A DNA stretch of 64,000 nucleotides, from NCBI GenBank assembly GCA_947450675.1, contig CANFWI010000004.1:1-64000 (forward strand), given 5' to 3'. Under the pieces are notes generated by a model. That model saw nothing but the letters and a program-made list of their open reading frames with translations, did not search any database and was not told where the DNA came from. Source of the DNA: Comamonadaceae bacterium. Its GTDB lineage: Bacteria > Pseudomonadota > Gammaproteobacteria > Burkholderiales > Burkholderiaceae_C. Positions 29,216-37,055 of the stretch are shown here, in pieces. The stretch's first letter is position 1, and each line of letters begins with the position of its first letter. A program made the translations under genes and the position numbers.

Positions 29216-29922
29216 GGACGGCCTTCATTGTCCCAACTGCTCGAAGCGCGCAGCAGGCGTTCGAGGTCGGTCTTGGCTTTCGCGGCGCCAGCAGCATCCA
29301 AGACAGCCGGAAAACGCATCATCCAGTTGCCCATCGGATCGACCAGGTACAGATGGTCTGTCAGGCCTTGCCCCGGCGCGGCTTCCAACCATTGCGCCAG
29401 ATCGGCGGGACTCACGCGCAGCACCGTAGCACCTTTGAGCGCCGGTTCGAGTGCCACCGGAATCGGGGCGTCGTCACTGACCAGCCAGACCCAATCGAGA
29501 CGGTCTTTTTCTCGTCCTAAAGACTCACGCAACTGTCTTTGAAAGTACAGGTTTTGCTGACACAGCGCGTCGCAAGCGCCGCTGGCCACGCTGATCAGCA
29601 ACCACTGGTCTTTGAGCCTGCTCAAAGGCAAGACTGAACCACTGGGCGTCGTCACGTTGAACGCTGGCAAAGGCCGTTGCGGCGTGATGAGCTCACCGTA
29701 ATTGCGCCGGCCCTCGGGGCGAACCACGTAATACATGAAGTAGGACGCGATGACCGGCGCCGCACACACCAGCAAGATGAGCAGCATCTTCAAGCGCCCA
29801 TTTTTAAGGACTGGTGCGCTGGGGTCGACGCGCGGCAGCGCATGCACTGTCAGGCTCAGGGGTTGATCCTGATCGGGGCGTGGCTGCTCTGCGGATCGTG
29901 GCGAAGACGGCTCAATGGACAT
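29212..29922 (-). CDS. Membrane-anchored Sco/thioredoxin-like CX3C protein
   Basis: The 236-residue product has a cytoplasmic Pro-rich leader, one membrane helix at about 44-65, then FNVTTPSGSVLPLSRLKDQWLLISVASGACDALC with Cys117 and Cys121. A CX3C pair right after the second beta strand is the same placement as the Sco copper site, and DWVWLVSDDAPIP fits the thioredoxin fold. The downstream His seen in Sco is not obvious. It is translationally coupled to ctaA and close to surf1, so a role in oxidase copper or thiol chemistry is likely. I know similar genes in Burkholderiales only as hypothetical proteins. Confidence 0.85.
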   Translation of the reverse strand: MSIEPSSPRSAEQPRPDQDQPLSLTVHALPRVDPSAPVLKNGRLKMLLILLVCAAPVIASYFMYYVVRPEGRRNYGELITPQRPLPAFNVTTPSGSVLPLSRLKDQWLLISVASGACDALCQQNLYFQRQLRESLGREKDRLDWVWLVSDDAPIPVALEPALKGATVLRVSPADLAQWLEAAPGQGLTDHLYLVDPMGNWMMRFPAVLDAAGAAKAKTDLERLLRASSSWDNEGRP

Positions 29923-29931
29923 GGCGGATCA

Positions 29932-30702
29932 TCAGACTTGGTTGTTGGACAGAGAAACAGGCCGGCGTTGACGGTAAGGCACGATGAGCTGGAACCAGAT
30001 GTACAGACCGATCACCAAAGCAGACAGCCCAAACCATTGGACAGCGTAGCCATAGTGTTTATCGACTCCCGTGTTGGGGGCGGCCCAATCACGCTGCAAT
30101 CCTTCACTGGCCGGATCGATTTGAATCACCAGCACAGGGAGCAGCGGTAAGCCGGTTTCAGCAGCAAAAGCGGCGATGTCGAGATTTTGCCGGATGCTGC
30201 CGGCATCAGCGCCTTTGAATGCATATAACTTGGCAGGAGCGGGGGCCATTTGCCCCATCAGTGTGACAGTTTCTTCCGGCGTTTCAATGGGGGCAATCGC
30301 TGTACGGTCATCGAAATTGCGCGGAATCCAGCCACGCTGAACCAACACCACCTTTTCAGAGCCGGTCAACCGCAAGGGCGTCATCACCCAAAAACCAGGC
30401 TTGGCGTTCATCGGACGGTTGTCAAGATAAACCGTCTGCCCTTTCAGCCATCGACCCGTGAGTTCAATCCGCCTGTCGACCTGCAGCGCGGCGTCATTTG
30501 TAGCCAGTAAATCGGCATTGACCCAAGGCGGCAACATTTTTTTCTGGTCGAGAGACGCTTGCAGCGCCATTTTCTGCGCCGCCCGTCCGAGCTGCCACTG
30601 ACCCAGCGAAAATGTCAGCGCCGCCGTCAACAATGCGGCCACGGTGACGACCCAGAATCGGCCTGAATGTGTGGCGGCTCTCATGGACGGATAATCACTC
30701 AT
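29932..30702 (-). CDS. SURF1 family cytochrome oxidase biogenesis protein
   Basis: SURF1 aids heme A insertion into subunit I. The 256-residue product has an N-terminal membrane helix (VVTVAALLTAALTFSLGQWQLGRA, about 17-40), a periplasmic domain with the signature LTGRWLKGQTVYLDNRP and VLVQRGWIPRNFDD, and a C-terminal helix (QWFGLSALVIGLYIWFQL). The ATG at 30702 directly abuts the divergent DUF2909 start (CATATG); Met7 at 30684 is an alternative. It opens the reverse-strand run ending in sco. Confidence 0.93.
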   Translation of the reverse strand: MSDYPSMRAATHSGRFWVVTVAALLTAALTFSLGQWQLGRAAQKMALQASLDQKKMLPPWVNADLLATNDAALQVDRRIELTGRWLKGQTVYLDNRPMNAKPGFWVMTPLRLTGSEKVVLVQRGWIPRNFDDRTAIAPIETPEETVTLMGQMAPAPAKLYAFKGADAGSIRQNLDIAAFAAETGLPLLPVLVIQIDPASEGLQRDWAAPNTGVDKHYGYAVQWFGLSALVIGLYIWFQLIVPYRQRRPVSLSNNQV

Positions 30703-30924
30703 ATGTCGTATCTCATTGCTTTGGCTTTTCTCGCTATTTTGGGCAGCTTGGCCAGCGCCCTTTACTTCATGATGAAAGACGGTACGGACGGCAAAGCCAA
30801 GACCAGTCACATGGCTCGCGCACTGGCTATTCGCGTCGGTTTGTCAGTGCTGTTGTTCCTCTGCATCTTGCTGGCATGGAAGCTCGGCTTCATCCAACCG
30901 ACCGGACTTCCGTCCGGCGGCTGA
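30703..30924 (+). CDS. DUF2909 twin-helix membrane protein
   Basis: The 73-residue product has two membrane helices (about 2-24, LIALAFLAILGSLASALYFMM, and 43-62, VGLSVLLFLCILLAWKLGF) joined by a polar loop DGTDGKAKTSH, the pattern of the DUF2909 family found beside cytochrome oxidase genes in betaproteobacteria. It is the only forward gene in this oxidase block. Its ATG touches the surf1 ATG with no base between. The function is unknown; the location suggests an accessory of oxidase assembly. Confidence 0.85.
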   Translation: MSYLIALAFLAILGSLASALYFMMKDGTDGKAKTSHMARALAIRVGLSVLLFLCILLAWKLGFIQPTGLPSGG

Positions 30925-30956
30925 GTTAAAACCTTTCTTTACAAACGCCTTCGGGC

Positions 30957-30990
30957 ATCGAAAAAGGCCGCAAATGCGGCCTTTTTCGAT
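30957..30990. terminator. Bidirectional terminator between DUF2909 and ctaE
   Basis: Two perfect 16-base arms (ATCGAAAAAGGCCGCA and its complement) flank a 2-base AA centre. The GC core is flanked by A5 and T5, so it can end both the forward DUF2909 transcript and the reverse transcript arriving from surf1 or, in the other sense, from ctaE. Confidence 0.9.
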
Positions 30991-31053
30991 GGGATCAGTG
31001 CAGCTTGAATTCGCCGGTGGAACGCCGACCCGCAGCACCCCACTGCGGACAAC

Positions 31054-31935
31054 TCAGAGCCAGTAAACCAAGATGTAAAGGCCGAGCCACACCACGTCAA
31101 CAAAGTGCCAGTACCACGCAGCACCCTCAAAACCAAAATGACTCTCGGCCGTGAAATGGCCTTTGCCCAGACGCAGGGTGACGAACAACAGCATCAACAT
31201 ACCCACAAACACGTGGAAACCGTGAAAGCCCGTGAGCATGTAAAAGGTTGAGCCGTAAATTCCCGACGTCATCTTCAAATTGAGTTCGTTGTACAGGTGA
31301 GCATATTCGTAGCCCTGCACAAACAAGAAAAGGACGCCCAGCAGCACAGTGGCCCACATGAAGCCGATGGTCCGTGCACGGTTGCCATCACGCAGAGCGT
31401 GGTGCGCAATGGTCAAGGTCACACCAGAGCTGAGCAGCAAGGCGGTGTTGATGGTCGGCAACCAGAAAGGGCCAACCGTGGAGAAGGGCTCGACGATGCC
31501 GGCAGGCGACGCTGTCACACCAGCGGCCATGCTGGGCCAGACCGCTTTGAAATCAGGCCAAAGCAATGCATTTTCAAGTCCACCCAGCGCAGGGACGGAA
31601 TGCGCACGAGCCCACCACAAAGCGGTGAAGAACGCACCAAAAAACATCACCTCAGAAAAGATGAACCAGCTCATGCTCCAGCGGTAAGACATGTCGATCT
31701 TGCGACCGTACATACCGCCTTCGCTTTCGCGCATGGCTTCGCTGAACCACTGGTACAACACGGTCAGCCAAAAGACCAAGCCGAAGGCCAGCGAGTAAGC
31801 ACCCCAACCGACGCCATTGACCCACTGCCCGGCACCCAAAATCACAAAAAACAGGCCCAAGGCGGCCATGGCTGGATGACGGGATGGGCCCGGCACGAAG
31901 TAGTAAGGGGTGGACCCGTGTGCTGCTGAAGACAT
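31054..31935 (-). CDS. ctaE: Cytochrome c oxidase subunit III
   Basis: Subunit III stabilises the aa3 oxidase core. The 293-residue product starts MSSAAHGSTPYYFVPGPSRHP and has seven membrane helices with the family marks WSMSWFIFSEVMFFGAFF, WARAHSVPALG and GFHGFHVFVGMLML, then AAWYWHFVDVVWLGLYILVYW at the end. ATG 31935 is used; the 21 open codons before it lack similarity. It is the last structural gene of the ctaC-ctaD-ctaG-DUF2970-ctaE run. Confidence 0.97.
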   Translation of the reverse strand: MSSAAHGSTPYYFVPGPSRHPAMAALGLFFVILGAGQWVNGVGWGAYSLAFGLVFWLTVLYQWFSEAMRESEGGMYGRKIDMSYRWSMSWFIFSEVMFFGAFFTALWWARAHSVPALGGLENALLWPDFKAVWPSMAAGVTASPAGIVEPFSTVGPFWLPTINTALLLSSGVTLTIAHHALRDGNRARTIGFMWATVLLGVLFLFVQGYEYAHLYNELNLKMTSGIYGSTFYMLTGFHGFHVFVGMLMLLFVTLRLGKGHFTAESHFGFEGAAWYWHFVDVVWLGLYILVYWL

Positions 31936-32035
31936 CTCTATTCCTCTTTTATCTCTAAATACTCTAAACTTTTGAAAAATCCTGTGTTCCCGCCACATCT
32001 TTCAGCGGAAACCGTTTTAAACCACTGACGCTGGC

Positions 32036-32239
32036 CTACGTTGGAACCACCCATTTAACGAGCAACACCAGCGCGCCCACAAACATAAAAACGAGAACCA
32101 GACCCACTGCAATCACATGCAATGGGTTGAGTTTTTTGGCGCCTTGTTCGGCATCAGTGCTCCCGCGCAGACCGATGAACGACCAAGCCACCGCTTTCAC
32201 CGTGCGCAGAATCGTCAATGCGCTTGAGCCCATGCTCAT
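32036..32239 (-). CDS. DUF2970 small membrane protein
   Basis: The 67-residue product has a basic amphipathic N-terminus (TILRTVKAVAWSFIGLRG), a polar middle (STDAEQGAKKLNP) and one membrane helix (about 41-64, VIAVGLVLVFMFVGALVLLVKWVV). This matches DUF2970, which sits between ctaG and ctaE in many Burkholderiales. Its ATG overlaps the ctaG stop, and ctaE starts 100 bases downstream. The function is unknown; it is probably an oxidase accessory. Confidence 0.88.
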   Translation of the reverse strand: MSMGSSALTILRTVKAVAWSFIGLRGSTDAEQGAKKLNPLHVIAVGLVLVFMFVGALVLLVKWVVPT

Positions 32240-32868
32240 AGACCTACAACCTCCGGCGCATGAAGCGTCACAGCAGCGACTGGCTTCAAAGCAGACTTGT
32301 CCAGGAATCCTGCTGGCGCAGCGGGCGTTTTGCCGCCCACTTCAAAAAATGTGTACGACAAGGTGATCGTGGTCACATCTTTAGGCAGCTTGGTGTCAAT
32401 CACAAAAGCCACCGGCCATTCTTTTTTCTCACCGGGCGCCAAGGTGTACTGGTTAAAGCAGAAACACTCCAACTTGTTGAAGTGCGCAGCTGACTGCCGA
32501 GGCGCGTAGCTCGGAATAGCCTGAGCTGACATCGTCCGGTTTTGCACGTTTTGAAACTCGTACATGACCGTCGTGAGTTCACCCGGGTGCACCTGCAAGC
32601 TACGCATGGCCGGCTTGAAGTGCCAAGGGCCGCGCGAGTTGGCGTCAAACTCAACCGTGATGCTGCGCGTCTTGTCAACCTGCGTGTTGGCCGCTTGCGA
32701 TGAAGTTGCCCCCGGAATCTGCTTGTCGCTCAAGGCCAAGATGTTGATCCCGGTCATTTCGCAAATGGCGTTGTAAAGAGGCACCAACGCATACCCGAAA
32801 GCGAACATGCCGAGCACGATGACGCCCAGCTTGCCCAGCATTTTCGAGTTTTCGCGCGTGTTGGCCAT
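32236..32868 (-). CDS. ctaG: Cytochrome c oxidase assembly protein CtaG (Cox11)
   Basis: Cox11 delivers copper to the CuB site of subunit I. The 210-residue product has one N-terminal membrane helix (about 11-30), Cys36 just outside it, and a periplasmic immunoglobulin-like domain with the copper motif CFCF (Cys135, Cys137). VPLYNAICEMTGIN and FDANSRGPWHFKP are family hallmarks. It starts 11 bases after the small 37-residue gene and overlaps DUF2970. Confidence 0.96.
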   Translation of the reverse strand: MANTRENSKMLGKLGVIVLGMFAFGYALVPLYNAICEMTGINILALSDKQIPGATSSQAANTQVDKTRSITVEFDANSRGPWHFKPAMRSLQVHPGELTTVMYEFQNVQNRTMSAQAIPSYAPRQSAAHFNKLECFCFNQYTLAPGEKKEWPVAFVIDTKLPKDVTTITLSYTFFEVGGKTPAAPAGFLDKSALKPVAAVTLHAPEVVGL

Positions 32869-32879
32869 GTCGCTCGACT

Positions 32880-32993
32880 TCAGGCGTGACCGAGCATGAC
32901 AGAGCGCGCCATGAAGCCGACGAAAAACACGAGCGCCACTGTTGCCAGGATCAGGCCCAAGCGACGGTTGTTCTTTTTTTGTTCCGGTGTCAT
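32880..32993 (-). CDS. Cytochrome oxidase small assembly protein, 37 aa
   Basis: Reading the reverse strand from ATG 32993 gives MTPEQKKNNRRLGLILATVA and a further 17 residues ending MARSVMLGHA, then TGA at 32880. A basic head is followed by one membrane helix (about 12-28). Genes of this size and look lie between ctaD and ctaG in many Burkholderiales and are annotated as small oxidase assembly proteins. It is 28 bases after ctaD and 11 bases before ctaG on the same strand. A role in oxidase assembly is inferred from position. Confidence 0.8.
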   Translation of the reverse strand: MTPEQKKNNRRLGLILATVALVFFVGFMARSVMLGHA

Positions 32994-33021
32994 GATTTTT
33001 TACGGTTGCGTGAATCAGCGA

Positions 33022-34638
33022 TCAGCCGATCACCTTATTTGCTGCGGCATTCAACTTAGGCGGGGTCTCGAAAGTATGGAAAGGTGCTGGTGATGGCACT
33101 TCCCACTCCAAGCCCTCGGCTCCTTCCCATGGGCTGGCGACGGCTTTAGGGCCGATGCCGCGCATGGCAGGAATCGCGACGAACAAGAAGAAGTACACCT
33201 GAGCCAAACCGAAGAACAAAGCGCCCACACTGGCCAAGGCATTGAAGTCGGCGAACTGCATCGGGTAGTCAGCGTAGCGACGTGGCATACCGGCCAGACC
33301 CAAGAAATGCATTGGGAAGAACGTGACGTTGAAAGAGATCAACGACCACCAAAAGTGGATCTTGCCGCGGGACTCGTTGTACATCACGCCCGTCCATTTA
33401 GGGCACCAGTAGTAGAAGCCGGCAAACATGGCGTACAGGGAACCCGCCACCAACACGTAGTGGAAGTGGGCGACCACATAGTAGGTGTCTTGCAGCTGGA
33501 TGTCAATCGGCGCGACCGAGAGGATCAGACCGGTGAAGCCGCCCATCGTGAAGACGAACAGAAAGCCGACCGCGAACAGCATCGGCGTCTCAAAGGTCAT
33601 GGAGCCCTTCCACATCGTGGCGATCCAATTGAAGACCTTCACACCCGTGGGGATGGCGATCAACATGGTCGAGTACATGAAGAACAACTGACCGGTCACC
33701 GGCATGCCGGTGGTGAACATGTGGTGAGCCCAGACCACGAAGCTCAAAATAGCGATCGAGCCGGTGGCGTAAACCATCGAAGCGTAACCAAACAGGCGCT
33801 TGCGCGAGAAAGCCGGAATGATGTGGCTGACGATGCCGAAAGCCGGCAAGATCATGATGTAGACCTCGGGATGACCGAAGAACCAGAAAATGTGCTGGTA
33901 CATCACCGGGTCGCCGCCGCCGGCTGGGTTGAAGAAGCTGGTGCCGAAATGGCGATCCGTCAGCGTCATGGTGATGGCGCCGGCCAACACAGGCATGACG
34001 GCAATCAGCAGGTAAGCGGTGATGAGCCATGTCCAGCAGAACATCGGCATCTTCATCAGTGTCATGCCAGGAGCGCGCATATTCAAGATGGTGACGATGA
34101 TGTTGATCGAACCCATGATGGACGAAGCACCCAGCAAATGCATGGCAAAAATGCCGGCATCCATCGAAGGGCCCATCTGCAGGGTCAGGGGTGCGTACAG
34201 CGTCCAGCCAGCTGCGGGTGCGCCGCCAGGCATGAAGAAGGACAGCACCAGCGTCACGGCAGCAGGAATCATCAGCCAAAAGCTGAAGTTGTTCATGCGG
34301 GCAAACGCCATGTCAGAAGCGCCGATTTGCAACGGAATCATCCAGTTCGCAAAGCCGACGAAAGCCGGCATGATGGCACCGAACACCATGATCAGACCGT
34401 GCATGGTGGTGAGTTGATTGAACAACTCAGGGTTCACCAATTGCAAGCCCGGCTGGTACAACTCAGCCCGAATCACCATGGCCAGCAAGCCGCCGATCAT
34501 CAGCATCGTGAAAGCGAACAACAGATACAAGGTACCGATGTCCTTGTGGTTGGTCGCGAATACCCAGCGGCGCCAGCCCGTTGGGGCGTGATGCTCGTGG
34601 TCATGAGCATGATCGTGATGGTCTAGAACTGCACTCAT
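33022..34638 (-). CDS. ctaD: Cytochrome c oxidase subunit I (aa3 type)
   Basis: Subunit I holds heme a and the heme a3-CuB centre where oxygen is reduced. The 538-residue product has twelve helices and all metal ligands: His80 (TTMHG) and His393 for heme a, His256 and the cross-linked Tyr260 (GHPEVY), His305 and His306 (WAHHMF) for CuB, and His391 (AHFHYV) for heme a3. The N-terminus carries a His/Asp-rich stretch HHDHAHDHEHH. It follows ctaC by 74 bases. Confidence 0.98.
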   Translation of the reverse strand: MSAVLDHHDHAHDHEHHAPTGWRRWVFATNHKDIGTLYLLFAFTMLMIGGLLAMVIRAELYQPGLQLVNPELFNQLTTMHGLIMVFGAIMPAFVGFANWMIPLQIGASDMAFARMNNFSFWLMIPAAVTLVLSFFMPGGAPAAGWTLYAPLTLQMGPSMDAGIFAMHLLGASSIMGSINIIVTILNMRAPGMTLMKMPMFCWTWLITAYLLIAVMPVLAGAITMTLTDRHFGTSFFNPAGGGDPVMYQHIFWFFGHPEVYIMILPAFGIVSHIIPAFSRKRLFGYASMVYATGSIAILSFVVWAHHMFTTGMPVTGQLFFMYSTMLIAIPTGVKVFNWIATMWKGSMTFETPMLFAVGFLFVFTMGGFTGLILSVAPIDIQLQDTYYVVAHFHYVLVAGSLYAMFAGFYYWCPKWTGVMYNESRGKIHFWWSLISFNVTFFPMHFLGLAGMPRRYADYPMQFADFNALASVGALFFGLAQVYFFLFVAIPAMRGIGPKAVASPWEGAEGLEWEVPSPAPFHTFETPPKLNAAANKVIG

Positions 34639-34712
34639 CTGACTTCCTTTGATAGCTTAACTTGGCATGAACCGGTTGACCCGGCTACTGATGATTGAGA
34701 GCGAATACCTGA

Positions 34713-35963
34713 TTATTTGCGAGCAGCCACAACCTCTGAGGGCTGAACCACTTGCCCAGTCTTGTTAGACCAGTTGTTCTTGGTGTAAGTCGCAACCGCT
34801 GCGAGCTCGGTATCGCTGAGCGCTTTCCACGACGGCATCGCACCGTTGTTAGCGCCATTGAGCAGAATGTTAATTTGCTTCAGGTGATCATCGTTCAACA
34901 CGATGGCCGAGCCGTCGAGCGGCTTGACCGGACCTGCGCCCTTGCCATTGGCTTGGTGGCAGGCAGCGCAATTCGCTGCATAAACTTTTTCGCCACGGGC
35001 GATCAAATCTGTTTGGGTCCAAATTTTGGTTGGGTCATCTGCCTTGGCAGCGACTTCTTTGAGCTTGGCGCCCACCCATGCGGTGTATTCCTCAGCCGTG
35101 ACCACTTTGACGTGAATCGGCATGTAGGCGTGCTCTTTGCCGCACAGCTCTTGGCACTGACCATAGAAGTTGCCGGTTTTTTCAGCACGGAACCAGGTAT
35201 CACGCACAAAGCCAGGAATCGCATCTTGCTTGATGCCGAAAGCTGGTACTGCAAAGGCGTGAATCACGTCGTTGGCCGTGGTGATGATGCGGATTTTCTG
35301 GTTGACGGGGACGACCAACGGGTTGTCCACTTTAAGCAAGTAATTGTCAATCTCTTCGCCCTTTTTAGGGCCGCCGTCGTTTGACATCTGGCGCTGGGCA
35401 GAGTCGAGCGTGGAAACGAAGCCAATGCCTGCGCCTTCACCGTTGATGTATTCGTAGCCCCATTTCCACTGAATACCAGTGGCCTTGATGGTCAGATCGG
35501 CATTGGTGGTGTCTTTGGAGGCGACCAACACCTTGGTGGCCGGCAGCGCCATGCCGATGACGATCAGAAATGGGATCACGGTCCAAGCAATTTCGACAGC
35601 AGTGGACTCATGAAAGTTGGCCGCTTTGTGGCCGACTGACTTGCGGTGCTTCCAGATGGAATAGAACATGACACCAAAAACCGCCAAGAAGATCACCGTG
35701 CAGACGATCATCATGAACCAGTGCAGCCAGATTTGCTCAGCGGCTATGCGTGTGACCGGCATTGGCAGATTCAGCTGGTTGACGGCTGGACCGCCCGGCA
35801 AATCTTTGACTTGAGCCATGGCAGCGCTGCTCAACGCGGCCAGCACGGTGATTGTGGTTGCTGCCTTGCAGAACACCGCCAGCGGAGCCTGTTTCACCGA
35901 CTCCAAAATCGCCCCTGCGTGTGTCATGCCAGACCTTGTGGTTTTGCTTGCGTTCATCGTCAT
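34713..35963 (-). CDS. ctaC: Cytochrome c oxidase subunit II fused to cytochrome c
   Basis: Subunit II takes electrons from cytochrome c through CuA. In the 416-residue product a signal (to about residue 50, AAMAQ) is followed by two helices, then the cupredoxin domain with CuA ligands His235, Cys270, Cys274, His278 and Met281. A C-terminal class I cytochrome c domain follows, with heme motif CAACH (Cys332, Cys335, His336), as in caa3-type enzymes. ATG 35963 is used; GTG 35966 and ATG 35957 are close alternatives. It heads the reverse-strand oxidase run. Confidence 0.96.
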   Translation of the reverse strand: MTMNASKTTRSGMTHAGAILESVKQAPLAVFCKAATTITVLAALSSAAMAQVKDLPGGPAVNQLNLPMPVTRIAAEQIWLHWFMMIVCTVIFLAVFGVMFYSIWKHRKSVGHKAANFHESTAVEIAWTVIPFLIVIGMALPATKVLVASKDTTNADLTIKATGIQWKWGYEYINGEGAGIGFVSTLDSAQRQMSNDGGPKKGEEIDNYLLKVDNPLVVPVNQKIRIITTANDVIHAFAVPAFGIKQDAIPGFVRDTWFRAEKTGNFYGQCQELCGKEHAYMPIHVKVVTAEEYTAWVGAKLKEVAAKADDPTKIWTQTDLIARGEKVYAANCAACHQANGKGAGPVKPLDGSAIVLNDDHLKQINILLNGANNGAMPSWKALSDTELAAVATYTKNNWSNKTGQVVQPSEVVAARK

Positions 35964-36003
35964 CACTTTTATGGATTCAATTACGGACTAATTTAACTGC
36001 GTG

Positions 36004-36034
36004 ATTATAAAGTTACCCCAGCCCACCCCTTCAA
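36004..36034 (-). promoter_or_regulatory. Possible sigma-70 promoter of the ctaC operon
   Basis: On the reverse strand a perfect TATAAT lies at 36009-36004, 40 bases before the ctaC start, with TTGAAG at 36034-36029. The 19-base spacing is 2 longer than ideal, so the -10 is more certain than the -35. Confidence 0.35.
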
Positions 36035-36110
36035 ACAGATCTTCCTAAAGCAGGAATTCAGCCATTTTTCAGCCTCTACAGTGGGTGGAGTGTGGGTTTC
36101 TCAGAACAAC

Positions 36111-37034
36111 TCACGGCCTGCCAGTAGGCCCACGAGGGTCTTGCAACATGCTGCGCATGTCTTGCACCGAGACAGAACTCAGCGCCGAGACTTTGATCTT
36201 AGGTCGCGCTTTCAGCGCATGACCGTAAATCACCTCAAAGGTCAGTGACAGGCGGCCATCTGCCCCGCGCGGCAAACGATCACTGATCAATTGCTCTAGC
36301 GTAGCCTTCCACTGGCGCCCTCGCAAGGCGCTGAAACGCTGGGGGTGAAAGTTACGGCCGAGTTCGGTCAGCTCTTGCAGCAGGCGTGCCGGTGTTTCGT
36401 AGGTCAGCGTGATGCGCTCCATGTCCATCACCGGTTCAGCAAAGCCGGTCTGCACCAGCATGTCCCCCCAGTCGTGCATGTCGGTCAGCTGGTGACCGGC
36501 TGGTGGCCAGCCTAAAGCCTGGTACAAATCACGGACTTCACGTGCGGTGTCCGGCCCTAGGCTGGAAAACATCACAAAGCCGTCGACAGCCAACAATTGA
36601 TGCCAGGTCGCCAACAAGGCTTGTGGATCAGCCGCTTCATGCAAGGCCATGTTGGCCCAGAGCATATCGACACTGCCAGGTGCAGGTGCGTCAAAACGCG
36701 TGGCCGAACCGCCACCCGACAACACCCGCAGCATTCTTTTCCACCACGATGGCGTCAGAGCGTCACGGGCCAATGCCTTTCGCTGCTCAGATGTTTCGAT
36801 GACGTGGCACTGAGCGCGGCCATATCGTTGAACGAGGCTCGCATGCGCTTGCAGCCCACCGCGAACAGCGCCCCAATGCGCCCAGATGGCGGGTTGCAGC
36901 TTGATCCATTGCAGCCGGTCCAGCATGCGGCGCGCCACTTCTTCATGCAGCCACGGCGTGACGTCGGGCGCGGTGCGCTGCCAGCGCTCGACTGCATTCG
37001 GATCTAGCGTTGGCGGGCGTTGGGTCGAATTCAT
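36111..37034 (-). CDS. BioC-like class I methyltransferase fold protein
   Basis: The 307-residue product resembles malonyl-ACP O-methyltransferase BioC over its second half (WANMALHEAADPQALLATWHQLL near 126, FSSLGPDTARE near 156, and DMHDWGDMLVQTGFAEPVMDME near 185-206). The SAM-binding loop expected near residue 55 reads IWAHWGAVRGGL instead of the usual DxGxGxG, so cofactor binding is doubtful. No biotin gene is nearby. The start at 37034 is taken because the family opening (DPNAVERWQR) follows; it diverges from comF by 21 bases. The biochemical role is uncertain. Confidence 0.8.
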   Translation of the reverse strand: MNSTQRPPTLDPNAVERWQRTAPDVTPWLHEEVARRMLDRLQWIKLQPAIWAHWGAVRGGLQAHASLVQRYGRAQCHVIETSEQRKALARDALTPSWWKRMLRVLSGGGSATRFDAPAPGSVDMLWANMALHEAADPQALLATWHQLLAVDGFVMFSSLGPDTAREVRDLYQALGWPPAGHQLTDMHDWGDMLVQTGFAEPVMDMERITLTYETPARLLQELTELGRNFHPQRFSALRGRQWKATLEQLISDRLPRGADGRLSLTFEVIYGHALKARPKIKVSALSSVSVQDMRSMLQDPRGPTGRP

Positions 37035-37055
37035 AGGGACGAGTATATTGACACG

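Noticed and set aside
28187..29542. 451-codon open frame on the forward strand
   Set aside because: It lies opposite ctaA and the CX3C gene, which have full family motifs. The translation is rich in Gln, His and Arg with no domain, as expected of a shadow in high-G+C DNA.
33307..34626. 439-codon open frame on the forward strand
   Set aside because: It is the exact antisense of ctaD, which carries all heme and copper ligands. Its product is a His/Arg/Gln-rich low-complexity chain.
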